64,000 nt of DNA from Clostridia bacterium (GCA_029055875.1 JAIDCJ010000021.1:25245-89244); one strand, 5' to 3'. Numbered from the stretch's first letter, positions 42,156-51,239 are shown. Translations and numbers: made by a program. Notes: generated by a model from the letters alone, not told the origin.

Positions 42156-42184
42156 ATTATAACACGCGCGAGGGAAAAAGACAA
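42156..42184 (-). promoter_or_regulatory. SigA-type promoter 7 nt upstream of the 880-aa gene start codon
   Basis: Minus strand TTGTCT-17 nt-TATAAT; ATG begins at 42149. Confidence 0.75.
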
Positions 42185-42306
42185 TTACTTTGAAAACAAT
42201 TTTTTCTGGGCCACCGAAAGGGGGCCTTTTTCCGCATGGAATTTTTTTCCAAAAAAGTAGGCATACCGGCGGGCATTTGTCAAATTTCTATGATAAGATA
42301 AAAACA

Positions 42307-42320
42307 CGAACAAATGTTCG
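42307..42320. promoter_or_regulatory. LexA (SOS) box
   Basis: CGAACAAATGTTCG, perfect match to Firmicutes LexA consensus CGAACRNRYGTTCG; upstream of the first gene of the virion module. Confidence 0.75.
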
Positions 42321-42354
42321 GAAATCTGAACACCGTTCGCATGAGGTTAGTTTT

Positions 42355-43041
42355 ATGAATTGTACGTTTGTGAAGGTTTTACTGTACGCTTATCCGAAGC
42401 TGAGAGAGCTTGTCGAATCGGTATCCGCCGCAGTAGAGAACAAGGCGGTGTTGTCGTTCAAGACCTACGGCAACGCGTTGACGATTGCCGAGAAAATCGT
42501 GGACGAGATCGTACTCGGGCGCGATCTCGAAAGCGCCGCGGACGCAGTGGACGGGGCGCTTAAAAATCTTTCCGAGGAGGAGCTGTATTTTCTCGAATAT
42601 AAGTATTTCCGCAGAAAGCGGGTGTTGAGCGGGCGGTTCGGCTCTTTTACGCCCGCTTGCTCGGAGCGCAGTTATTATAGGAAACAGGCCGCACTTTTGA
42701 AGCGGATCGCCTTTCTGCTTGCGGCGCTCGGCTGGACGGAGCAACGCTTCTTCGAGGCGTTCGGGGAATTTCCGTTCTTTATGAAATTATACCGTGCCTT
42801 GGAAGCGGGAAGAGAGCAGACGATTACCGCCAAGCGGACTGTCGGCGGGCTTTCTTTTCAGAAATCGACCTGCTCGTCCGAACGCGCAATGGGCGGCTTC
42901 TTGCCGCGGAGCACGAAGAATGCAACGGCGATGCACGCCGCGCACACGATGCAGATGACGGCAATTTCCACCCCCGAAAGTCCGCCGCTCGAAACGGGCT
43001 TGTTTTCCGTTTCGCCGCCTGCCGAAGCGGGCACGAGATAG
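42355..43041 (+). CDS. Phage sigma-like/ArpU-type late regulator; C-terminal ~60 aa probably non-native
   Basis: LSEEELYFLEYKYFRRKRV...CSERSYYRKQAALLKRIAFLLAALG resembles ArpU/sigma-70 region 4-like phage regulators; 3' end overlaps a convergent gene. Confidence 0.55.
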   Translation: MNCTFVKVLLYAYPKLRELVESVSAAVENKAVLSFKTYGNALTIAEKIVDEIVLGRDLESAADAVDGALKNLSEEELYFLEYKYFRRKRVLSGRFGSFTPACSERSYYRKQAALLKRIAFLLAALGWTEQRFFEAFGEFPFFMKLYRALEAGREQTITAKRTVGGLSFQKSTCSSERAMGGFLPRSTKNATAMHAAHTMQMTAISTPESPPLETGLFSVSPPAEAGTR

Positions 43042-43550
43042 TCGGTATTTTTCTCGTAAATAATTTCCTGCGTCTTGGGAACGTAGTCGTAAATGCCGTC
43101 GGCGCAGACGTAGTAATAGGTTTCCGTGCCGTGGAGAAAAGTGCCGTAAAAGGAGACGGTGCGTTCGATACTGCTCAGCGATCCGTTTCCGACGGCGGTG
43201 TTGTTATCCATGGTGTACGAGAGCGTATAGTCGTAATAGAGGAAGGGGCGTGCGGGCACGAAATCGACGAACAGCAAATCGCTCCGCTTGCAGTAGCCCG
43301 TCTTGTTGAGGTACTGCACCTGGCAGAAGAGATCGCCGTTGTCGAGCACGCGCACGTAGTAGCTCTCGGGCAGGATAAACAGCCCTTTTTCACTTAAGGG
43401 TTCGGAGTAAAACCATACGCCGTCTTTCTCGGCAACGGCATACATCTCTTGGGTAGTTTCGGCACTTGCCGTCTTTTGCGGCGCGGAGGGGAAGGGTACG
43501 AGAATCGCACACGCAAAGAGAATTGAAATAATAGATAGGATACGTTTCAT
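42858..43550 (-). CDS. Secreted/membrane-anchored SH3-like protein
   Basis: Signal peptide MKRILSIISILFACAILVPF; SH3-like VRVLDNGDLFCQVQYLNKTGYCKRSDL; C-terminal TM VEIAVICIVCAACIAVAFFVL. Confidence 0.7.
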   Translation of the reverse strand: MKRILSIISILFACAILVPFPSAPQKTASAETTQEMYAVAEKDGVWFYSEPLSEKGLFILPESYYVRVLDNGDLFCQVQYLNKTGYCKRSDLLFVDFVPARPFLYYDYTLSYTMDNNTAVGNGSLSSIERTVSFYGTFLHGTETYYYVCADGIYDYVPKTQEIIYEKNTDYLVPASAGGETENKPVSSGGLSGVEIAVICIVCAACIAVAFFVLRGKKPPIARSDEQVDF

Positions 43551-43603
43551 ACGCGCTATGATACCCAAAAAATATCGGCGTGAAAAAATAAATTTTAGCG
43601 AAA

Positions 43604-45037
43604 ATGAACGAATTATTGCAAAAAATTCAGGCAATCGAGCGCGAGCAAAAATTCCGCGCCGAGCACGACTTTCTCGCCCGCTACAACAAGGGCAGAAAAA
43701 AACATAAAAAACAGCTCGCCTTTCACAGGTGCAAAAAGCGCAACCGCTGGGTGTTCGGCGGCAACCGTTCGGGCAAGACGGAGTGCGGCGCGGTGGAAGC
43801 CGTGTGGATGGCGCGGGGGATTCACCCTTACCGCAGGAACAGAGCGAACGTATTCGGCTGGGTGGTATCGCTCACCACGCAGGTGCAACGCGACGTGGCG
43901 CAAAAGAAAATTCTGCAATATTTGCGCCCCGACTGGATTGAGGATATCGTGATGACGAGCGGCAGAAAGGACAATCCGAAGACGGGCGTCATTGACCAAA
44001 TTATCGTAAAAAACGTGTTCGGGGGGACGTCCGTTATCGGGTTCAAGAGCTGCGATCAGGGCAGGGAGCGTTTTCAGGGCAGCTCTTTGGACTTCGTATG
44101 GTTCGACGAGGAGCCGCCGCAGGACGTTTACGAGGAGTGCCTCATGCGCGTCGTTGACCGCAAGGGGGATATTTTCGGCACCATGACGCCCTTGAAGGGG
44201 CTGACCTTCGTCTACGGAGAAATCTATCTCAACCGCAAGAACAACCCCGAAATCTGGTACGAATTCATGGAGTGGGCGGACAACCCGTATCTGCCCAAAA
44301 GGGAAATTGCGCTGTTGGAACGCACGATGGACGAGACGACCATGCAGTCCCGCCGCTACGGCAGATTCGCCGCGCGGGAGGGGCTCGTCTACCCCGAATT
44401 TGACGAGCGCGTGCACGTGATACCGCCCTTCACCGTTCCGCCCGATTGGCAGGATAATATCTCTATCGACCCCGGGCTGAAAAATCCGCTCTCCGCGCAT
44501 TGGTACGCGGTGGACTTCGACGGCAACGTTTACGTGGTTGCCGAGCACTACGCCGCGGGCAGGGACGTGGATTTCCACGCGGACGCATTGCATGAAATCA
44601 GTAAGCGGCTCGGTTGGAAAAAAGATAGCAAGGGGCGCATTTCCGCGCTTATAGATGCCGCCGCAACGCAGCGCACGCTCGCGAGCACAAAGAGCGTTTC
44701 CGAGCTCTTTTACGAGCGGGGCGTGCTCGTGAACCCGCGCGTGAACAAGGACGTGTTCAGCGGGATCGCGCAGGTGAAGGCGTATCTTAATCAGAAGAAC
44801 GGCTTGCCGAATTTGTATATCTTTGAAAACTGCACGAACATGATACGCGAAATCAAGGGGTATTTCTGGGGGAGCGGAGAAAGCCCCGAAAAGAAGGACG
44901 ACCACGCAATGGACGAACTGCGCTACTATTTAATGACGCGCCCGAAGAACACCCCGCCGCACACGGAGAGCGAGGTACAGCGGGATAAGGAGAAGCGCAT
45001 CCGCGCTTTGAAGAGGAGAAGAGCCAATGGACGATAA
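43604..45037 (+). CDS. Phage terminase large subunit
   Basis: Walker A FGGNRSGKTE, Walker B FVWFDEEP, nuclease-domain SIDPGLKNP. Confidence 0.93.
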   Translation: MNELLQKIQAIEREQKFRAEHDFLARYNKGRKKHKKQLAFHRCKKRNRWVFGGNRSGKTECGAVEAVWMARGIHPYRRNRANVFGWVVSLTTQVQRDVAQKKILQYLRPDWIEDIVMTSGRKDNPKTGVIDQIIVKNVFGGTSVIGFKSCDQGRERFQGSSLDFVWFDEEPPQDVYEECLMRVVDRKGDIFGTMTPLKGLTFVYGEIYLNRKNNPEIWYEFMEWADNPYLPKREIALLERTMDETTMQSRRYGRFAAREGLVYPEFDERVHVIPPFTVPPDWQDNISIDPGLKNPLSAHWYAVDFDGNVYVVAEHYAAGRDVDFHADALHEISKRLGWKKDSKGRISALIDAAATQRTLASTKSVSELFYERGVLVNPRVNKDVFSGIAQVKAYLNQKNGLPNLYIFENCTNMIREIKGYFWGSGESPEKKDDHAMDELRYYLMTRPKNTPPHTESEVQRDKEKRIRALKRRRANGR

Positions 45038-45281
45038 AATTGTAGACGCCGTGCGCAAGGTTGCGCTCGGGTATTCGCTCGAAGAGGTGACCGAGGAGTA
45101 CGGCGTGGAGAACGGCGAGTTAAAGCTCGTAAAGAGGCGGGAAACGAGAAAGGATATCCCGCCCGATTTGAAAGCGGTGAAAATCCTGATGGACGAGAAG
45201 GACTATTCCGCGCTTTCGGACGAAGAATTGGAACAGGAAAAAAATCGACTGCTCATGCAGTTGCAGGAGGAAAATCAATGA
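45027..45281 (+). CDS. Small phage protein, possible TerS-like
   Basis: HTH-like GYSLEEVTEEYGVENGELKLV followed by IPPDLKAVKILMDEKDY, reminiscent of TerS PPDxKA tails. Confidence 0.5.
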   Translation: MDDKIVDAVRKVALGYSLEEVTEEYGVENGELKLVKRRETRKDIPPDLKAVKILMDEKDYSALSDEELEQEKNRLLMQLQEENQ

Positions 45282-47122
45282 AAAAAACCAAAAACGAACT
45301 TGCCGAACAGCTCGAAGAGCGGCGCAGGCGCGCGCTTGTGGAAGAGATTCATGCGGACTTTGAAAAGCGCAGACTCATGCGGCGGCAGTTAGAGCGCGGC
45401 TGGCAGCTGAACATGAATTTCGTGAGCGGGAATCAGTACTGCGACGTATCGCCCGCAGGCGAGCTCGAAAACGAGGATCCCAATTTTTATTGGCAGTCGC
45501 GGCGCACGTTCAACCACATTGCGCCCACGCTCGACGCACGGCTTGCGCGGCTCTCCAAGGTGCGCCCTACGCTGAACGTCCGCGCCTTTTCCGATTCGGA
45601 CGAGGACGTAAAGACGGCGCGGCTGTGCTCCAACGTTTTGAAATCGGTGAAGAACCGTATCGATTTGGACGAGGTGATTTCGCGTGCAACGCTCTGGTCG
45701 GAAACCTGCGGAACGGCGTTTTATAAAGTCGTATGGAATTACGACGACGGGCAGGTGATCGGCACGGACGCGGCGGGGCACGGCATTAAAGAGGGGGACG
45801 TGAGGGTGGTTGCGCTCTCACCCTTCGAGGTGTATCCCGATTCGCTCACCGCCGAGGACATGAGCGGGGTGAAGAGCATTATTCACGCAAAGGCGGTGCC
45901 CGTGACGGATATCTACGAAAAATTCGGCGTGGAGATTGCGGGGCGCGATATCGAGGCGTTCACGCCGTACAGCGCGGCAAGCGGCTGGAAGCGCCCTGCC
46001 GACGGGAACGATTCGCCCGTCGTGGAAAACGCGGAAATTTTAATTGAACGGTATACCCGCCCGAACGGGACTTATCCCGAAGGGCGTTTGGAAATCGTTG
46101 CGGGGGAGCACCTTTTGTACGAGGGCAGTCTTCCCTATTGCAACGGAGATAGGGGGGAGCGCGTGTTGCCCTTTGTACGGCAGACGTGTATCGCCTTGGC
46201 GGGGGCGTTTTTCGGAACGTCCGTAGTCGACCGCATGATTCCTCTGCAACGGGCGTATAACGCGGTTCGGAACCGCAAACACGAATTTTTGAACCGCCTG
46301 ACCATGGGGGTGATTGCGGTGGAGGACGGCTCGGTAGATGCGGAGGAACTGGCGGAAGAGGGGCTTTATCCCGGGAAGGTGCTCGTCTACCGTCAGGGCT
46401 CGACCGCGCCCGACTTCCTCGACTGCGGCACGCTGCCCGCCGAGTTCCATGAGGAGGAAGAGCGCATTTCAGACGAGTTCGTGCAGGTTTCGGGCATGAG
46501 CGAGGTTTCGCGCAATACCGCAAGCCTCATGCGCGTTACCTCGGCAACGGGCTTGCAGCTCCTTCTCGATCAGGATACCAACCGTATGCACATGAGTGTG
46601 GAGAGCGTTGAACGCGCGGTAAAGGAAGTCGGCAAACAGATTCTGCACCTTTATAAACAGTTCGCGTCCGTCCGCCGCATTTTGCGCATGACGGGTACGG
46701 GCGGGTATACCGAGCTCGTCAGCTTTGACGCAAGCGATATCTCTGCGGACGATATTCAGTTTGAAACGGGATACGATAAGACGCCTCAGCAGTTACAAGA
46801 GGATATTCTCAGTCTTTTATCGCTGGGCCTGCTCAAAGACGGTGACGGCAATTTTTCGGACGAGACGCGTTCCCGCCTTTTGGACGCATTAGGCTACGGC
46901 TCGTTCGAGAGCGCAATGGATATTTCCCGCCTTCATATCAGAAAAGCGGAAAAGGAAAATATTCTGTTGCAATCGGAAGACGTGGAGACGGACGATTACG
47001 ACGATCACGCCATTCATATCACCGAACACACCCGCGCTCTTTTGTCGGGCGCGGAGGAAAATCAAGCGGCGCGGGAGAGGATCATGCGTCACCTTCAATC
47101 CCACCGCCGCAAAGGAGAATAA
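45278..47122 (+). CDS. P22-type portal protein
   Basis: 614 aa, NMNFVSGNQY, RRTFNHIAPTLDARLARLSK...NVRAF, adjacent to TerL. Confidence 0.85.
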   Translation: MKKTKNELAEQLEERRRRALVEEIHADFEKRRLMRRQLERGWQLNMNFVSGNQYCDVSPAGELENEDPNFYWQSRRTFNHIAPTLDARLARLSKVRPTLNVRAFSDSDEDVKTARLCSNVLKSVKNRIDLDEVISRATLWSETCGTAFYKVVWNYDDGQVIGTDAAGHGIKEGDVRVVALSPFEVYPDSLTAEDMSGVKSIIHAKAVPVTDIYEKFGVEIAGRDIEAFTPYSAASGWKRPADGNDSPVVENAEILIERYTRPNGTYPEGRLEIVAGEHLLYEGSLPYCNGDRGERVLPFVRQTCIALAGAFFGTSVVDRMIPLQRAYNAVRNRKHEFLNRLTMGVIAVEDGSVDAEELAEEGLYPGKVLVYRQGSTAPDFLDCGTLPAEFHEEEERISDEFVQVSGMSEVSRNTASLMRVTSATGLQLLLDQDTNRMHMSVESVERAVKEVGKQILHLYKQFASVRRILRMTGTGGYTELVSFDASDISADDIQFETGYDKTPQQLQEDILSLLSLGLLKDGDGNFSDETRSRLLDALGYGSFESAMDISRLHIRKAEKENILLQSEDVETDDYDDHAIHITEHTRALLSGAEENQAARERIMRHLQSHRRKGE

Positions 47123-47125
47123 AAC

Positions 47126-47641
47126 GTGGAAGAGAAAAGCATTGAAGTGAATCCCGAAACGCTCGAAGAAGGGAAACCCAAAAAGCCGCGTACGAAAAAG
47201 CCCGCCGAACCCAAAGCGGAAAAGCCCGAAGAGGCGGAAGAAAAGGGAACGGCAGAAACGCCCGCTCCCGAAGAGGCGGTGGAGGGTGAAGAAGCGTATC
47301 TGGGGAAATTCAAAAGCGTAGATGCCCTTATGCGCGCTTACAGAGAGTTGGAGGCAGAATTCACCCGTCGCAGTCAGAGGCTGAAGGCGCTCGAAGAATC
47401 CGCCCCTAATCAAGGAAATGCGGAGGAACAGCGCGCGCCGCGCGACGAAGAACTTTACAAAGAGGTAACAAAGAACGAGGGGGTGCGCGCACGCATCGTA
47501 GGCGACTATTTAAGCTCGCTCAAGGGCGTGCCCCTCATGACGGGCGGCGGCGCGGGAGTGAAAACGCCCGCCGATAAACCCAAATCCATTCGCGAGGCGG
47601 GAAGCCTTGCGCTCGGATATTTGCGCAACCAAAAGAACTAA
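47126..47641 (+). CDS. Phage scaffold-like protein
   Basis: Acidic/helical, YLGKFKSVDALMRAYRELEAEFTRRSQRLKALE; between portal and coat. Confidence 0.75.
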   Translation: MEEKSIEVNPETLEEGKPKKPRTKKPAEPKAEKPEEAEEKGTAETPAPEEAVEGEEAYLGKFKSVDALMRAYRELEAEFTRRSQRLKALEESAPNQGNAEEQRAPRDEELYKEVTKNEGVRARIVGDYLSSLKGVPLMTGGGAGVKTPADKPKSIREAGSLALGYLRNQKN

Positions 47642-47656
47642 GGAGAAATATAATTT

Positions 47657-48811
47657 ATGATAACAACTCAAACAGCCGATAACGTACTCAAATCTTATTA
47701 TCTCGACGTCGTAAGCGATCAGCTTGACAAGTCGGCAAACCCGCTGCTTGCCCAAATTGAAAAGACGACCGCCGACGTATGGGGCAAAGACGTAAGAAAG
47801 ACGGTGCGCTACGGCGTAAACGGCGGCGTAGGCGCGGGCACGGAAGAGGGCAAGCTTCCCGCCGCAAAGGGCAATAACTACGCGCAGTTCGTAACCACGC
47901 TCAAGAATCTTTACGGCACCATCGAGATTTCCGATAAGGCGATCCGCTCCTCCGCAAACAGCGAGGGCGCGTTCGTTAATCTTCTCAACGACGAGATGGA
48001 CGGACTTGTGAAGAGCTCGTCGTTCAACTTCGGCAGAATGCTCTTCGGCGACGGCACGGGCAAGCTGGCTACCGTTCTCAGCAACGATACGGACGGCGAC
48101 GGCTTCGTCTGCGACAGCGTCAAGAATCTCGAAACGGGTATGATCGTAGAGTTCTACAAATCCTCGGGCGAATTCGTGAAAACGGGCACCGTTACGGACG
48201 TGGACAAAACCGCAAAATCGTTTACGATTGCGGAGGGTGCGATTGCATCCGCAACGGGTTATAGCGTATATCTTCAGGGCTCCAAAGATAATGAAATTAC
48301 GGGGCTCCACGCAATTTTCAACGCGGATAAGCTCTACGGCGTAGACCGTACGAACAGCGGCTGGATGAAGCCCGTTGTCAAATCCGCCGTCGGAACGATT
48401 ACCGAATCTATTTTACAGAAGACGCTGGACGAGATAGAAGAGAAGTCGGGCGGCAAAATCAATTTCATCGTCTGCTCCTGGGGCGTGCGCCGTGCACTCA
48501 TCGAGGCGCTCTCCACCTTTCGCGCGTTGGAGCCTATGGAACTTGCAGGCGGCTTCCGCGCGCTTTCGTACAACGGCATTCCCATCGTTGCCGACAGATT
48601 CTGTCCCGAAGGCACCATGTACCTTTTGAACACGGAAGATTTTGCGCTTCATCAGCTCTGCGACTGGCAGTGGCTGGAGGGCGAGGACGGCAAGATTTTG
48701 AAGCAGGTTCCCGGCAAGCCCGTGTACACCGCAACGCTCGTGAAGTATGCGGAGCTCATGTGCTACCGTCCGGGCGGTCAGGCAATGCTCAAGGGAATCA
48801 CCGAAAAGTAA
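47657..48811 (+). CDS. Major capsid (coat) protein, HK97-fold type
   Basis: Coat-like sequence (DVRKTVRYGVNGGVGAGTEEGKLP, LYGTIEISDKAIRSS, FNFGRMLFGDGTG); follows scaffold. Confidence 0.85.
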   Translation: MITTQTADNVLKSYYLDVVSDQLDKSANPLLAQIEKTTADVWGKDVRKTVRYGVNGGVGAGTEEGKLPAAKGNNYAQFVTTLKNLYGTIEISDKAIRSSANSEGAFVNLLNDEMDGLVKSSSFNFGRMLFGDGTGKLATVLSNDTDGDGFVCDSVKNLETGMIVEFYKSSGEFVKTGTVTDVDKTAKSFTIAEGAIASATGYSVYLQGSKDNEITGLHAIFNADKLYGVDRTNSGWMKPVVKSAVGTITESILQKTLDEIEEKSGGKINFIVCSWGVRRALIEALSTFRALEPMELAGGFRALSYNGIPIVADRFCPEGTMYLLNTEDFALHQLCDWQWLEGEDGKILKQVPGKPVYTATLVKYAELMCYRPGGQAMLKGITEK

Positions 48812-48838
48812 TTCGTTTTAGAAAGGGAGGGAAAGATT

Positions 48839-49429
48839 ATGAAAGTTAAGGAAGTCTTAATGCTCGCCGCGGAAAACCTCGGCAGGCAGGACTTATCCGA
48901 CGCGCTCGCGCGGGAAGGCGAAGAAGAGGGCGAAGAGCAAACCGAGGAGCAGCTCGACGGGTATCCCGACGAGATAAAATCGCTCGTCCGCTGTTTTAAT
49001 CTTGTGGAAAGCGAGGTCGCGCTCGACTATTTCCCCCTCAAAAAGGAGGAGACGTTCGTGCCTATGGGCCGCATCGTGCCCTACACGCAGTTCTCGTCCT
49101 CGCCCGTGGACGTTCTCAAGGTGACGGACGAGAGGGGCGGCGGCGTGGAGTTTGAAGTCCGTACCGCGCATCTTTATCTCCCCGAAGCGCGCGGGAAAGT
49201 CAATATAACGTATTCCTACGCGCCCGCACCCAAAACGCTTTTGGACGATTCGGAATTTTCGGGCAAGGTTTCGCCGCGGCTCATGTCCTTCGGCGTGGCG
49301 GCGGAGTTCTGTCTTTCCGCCTCCCGCTTTTCCGAAGCGGCAGTCTGGGAAAGACGCTTCCTCGACGCGCTCAAAGCCGCAAAGCTCATCCGCAGAAAAC
49401 TGAGTATGCGTGCGAGGAGGTGGGTATGA
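48839..49429 (+). CDS. Head-tail connector/adaptor (gp4-like position)
   Basis: N-terminal VKEVLMLAAENLGRQDL; position after coat gene. Confidence 0.6.
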   Translation: MKVKEVLMLAAENLGRQDLSDALAREGEEEGEEQTEEQLDGYPDEIKSLVRCFNLVESEVALDYFPLKKEETFVPMGRIVPYTQFSSSPVDVLKVTDERGGGVEFEVRTAHLYLPEARGKVNITYSYAPAPKTLLDDSEFSGKVSPRLMSFGVAAEFCLSASRFSEAAVWERRFLDALKAAKLIRRKLSMRARRWV

Positions 49430-50700
49430 TTGAAAAATCGTTCCCCGTACCCGCTTCCTCGCGTTATATGCTCCGCTTCCCGCTCTCTTCCTTAAAAAAG
49501 GGCGGGAAGATTAACGGCGTGCATCTTGCGCACATGAAGGAAGAGGACGGTGCATTCGTCTGCGCCGAGGGCACGACGCTGCGCTATTCGTCGATTGCAA
49601 GATTTGAAAACCTGTTCGTGACGGAGCACCGCGTGTTTGCAGGGATTACGCGCGTGCTGTACGTGTTCGAGGGAAGCAAACGATTCAACGGCCCTCAAGA
49701 TTTGGTCTCGGCGGTCGACTATTACAATAAGGACGGCACCTGGGATACCTACGTCGTGGGTAAGAATATGAGTTACCGCCTTACGGAGAACATGGTCAAG
49801 GCCGGTCGGAATATGGGCGGAACGTGTTTGGCAAGACATTTCGAGCGGCTTTATTTCGGGAAAGAAAACACGCTCTATTACAGCGAGCCGATGTACTACG
49901 ACGCATGGGACTATGCAACGTACAAATCGGGCGAAATCGCTTTGCCTTACGAATACGGGAATATTATCGGGCTCGTTTCCTTTCAGGGGAAGCTGTATCT
50001 CTTCTTTGAAAGAGGGATATCCGTATTGACCGCGTATGCCGATCCGCTTGATTTCAAGCTGCAAGCCCTGCCTTTCGTTTTTGGAACGAACAAAGAAAGA
50101 ACGTTTGCAAATTGCGGGGAAGCGGTTTACTTCTTTACGGAGCGCGGGCTCTGCAAGCTCACCGCCGCGGGCGTGACGCTCGTAGAGGACGCCGATATCG
50201 GGGACATCGATTTTCAGCAGCCCGTATCCGCCGCATGTCATCACGGCAAATACTACGCGTCGGTATGTAATAAGCAGGGGGAAAGAATTGCATATTGTTA
50301 CGACGGCGTGACGGAGCGCGGCAGTTATATCGGCCACGTCTGCGAAAAGATCGGCGCAAACGATACGCTGTATATCTCTTCGAGCATTTACGTCTACGAG
50401 CTTTCGGGCAAATCTTTCCCTACGGTCGGCGAGTGTGCGCTTTCCGTTGATTTTGCGCTTGAGGGCGCGGTGGGAAAGCGTGAGCTTTTGGAGTCGGTCG
50501 GCGTGGACGGCACGGGGGATATTACGGCAATCCTCACAAACGCAAGGGGGGAATGCGTCATGGTAAAGGGGGAGTGCGGAAAAAAACTCCGCCTGCCCCG
50601 CGCCTTCGGCGGAGAGAAGCTCCGTTTGAAAATTCTGCCCGCGGACGAGGAGTTCGCCATTCGCGGGCTGTCGTTCGAGGTAAGGAGGGATGAAGCATGA
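49426..50700 (+). CDS. Beta-propeller-like phage hub/stabilisation protein (P22 gp10-like position)
   Basis: Repeated beta-rich motifs (FERLYFGKENTLYYSEP, GLVSFQGKLYLFFERGISVLT), gene position. Confidence 0.55.
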   Translation: MIEKSFPVPASSRYMLRFPLSSLKKGGKINGVHLAHMKEEDGAFVCAEGTTLRYSSIARFENLFVTEHRVFAGITRVLYVFEGSKRFNGPQDLVSAVDYYNKDGTWDTYVVGKNMSYRLTENMVKAGRNMGGTCLARHFERLYFGKENTLYYSEPMYYDAWDYATYKSGEIALPYEYGNIIGLVSFQGKLYLFFERGISVLTAYADPLDFKLQALPFVFGTNKERTFANCGEAVYFFTERGLCKLTAAGVTLVEDADIGDIDFQQPVSAACHHGKYYASVCNKQGERIAYCYDGVTERGSYIGHVCEKIGANDTLYISSSIYVYELSGKSFPTVGECALSVDFALEGAVGKRELLESVGVDGTGDITAILTNARGECVMVKGECGKKLRLPRAFGGEKLRLKILPADEEFAIRGLSFEVRRDEA

Positions 50701-51191
50701 CGATTGATATTATCGACCTCACCGCCCCCGAATACAGTAGCTTAAGTCCCGTACAGCTTGCCATGGTGCGGTCTGCACAGGGGAAGAAGGACGCCATTCT
50801 TGCCAAGGCGGAAACGAAAAAAGAGGGGCTCTTCCGCAAAATGATTGCAAACGGCACGGCGCGCTCTACCGCGCTTTCCAACGCGCAGGACGAGATTGCC
50901 GCAAAGGCGGAGAGCGACGTCGAAGTCGTCAAGGCGGATTTATTGTATCAGCTTGCGTACGAGAGCTGGAATTGGGAGGGAGACGAGAACGGGCCTTACC
51001 GCTATCCCGAAAACCCCAACTACAACCTTTCGCCCTCGCAGCGTTTTTTGGAAGTGCGCAACTATTATATGTCGGTTACGAGCGACCCCAACGCCCGTCT
51101 TGCGGCATATTCAAAGGATACGCTTGCGAAGTCATACCTCGGAGAGTTCTACGTTACGCTCTACGATTTGCTTGCATCTTACTGTAAATAA
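50697..51191 (+). CDS. Hypothetical phage structural protein
   Basis: 164-aa ORF overlapping the previous gene by ATGA, terminal gene of the module. Confidence 0.55.
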   Translation: MTIDIIDLTAPEYSSLSPVQLAMVRSAQGKKDAILAKAETKKEGLFRKMIANGTARSTALSNAQDEIAAKAESDVEVVKADLLYQLAYESWNWEGDENGPYRYPENPNYNLSPSQRFLEVRNYYMSVTSDPNARLAAYSKDTLAKSYLGEFYVTLYDLLASYCK

Positions 51192-51205
51192 ATAGCTTGG
51201 GGACT

Positions 51206-51239
51206 GACCGCCGCTTCTTTGAAAGCGGCGGTCTTTTTT
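51206..51239 (+). terminator. Intrinsic terminator closing the virion module
   Basis: GACCGCCGCTTCTTTGAAAGCGGCGGTCTTTTTT. Confidence 0.85.

Larger units (their letters stand above)
42307..51239 (+). mobile_element. Compact P22-like (podovirus-type) prophage remnant or domesticated virion module
   Basis: TerL, portal, scaffold, coat, connector and hub-like gene order with LexA box at the start and a strong terminator at the end; no integrase, replication or lysis genes seen. Confidence 0.75.

Noticed and set aside
43613-44905. Minus-strand 430-aa ORF opposite terL
   Set aside because: Antisense shadow of a clear terminase; no motifs.
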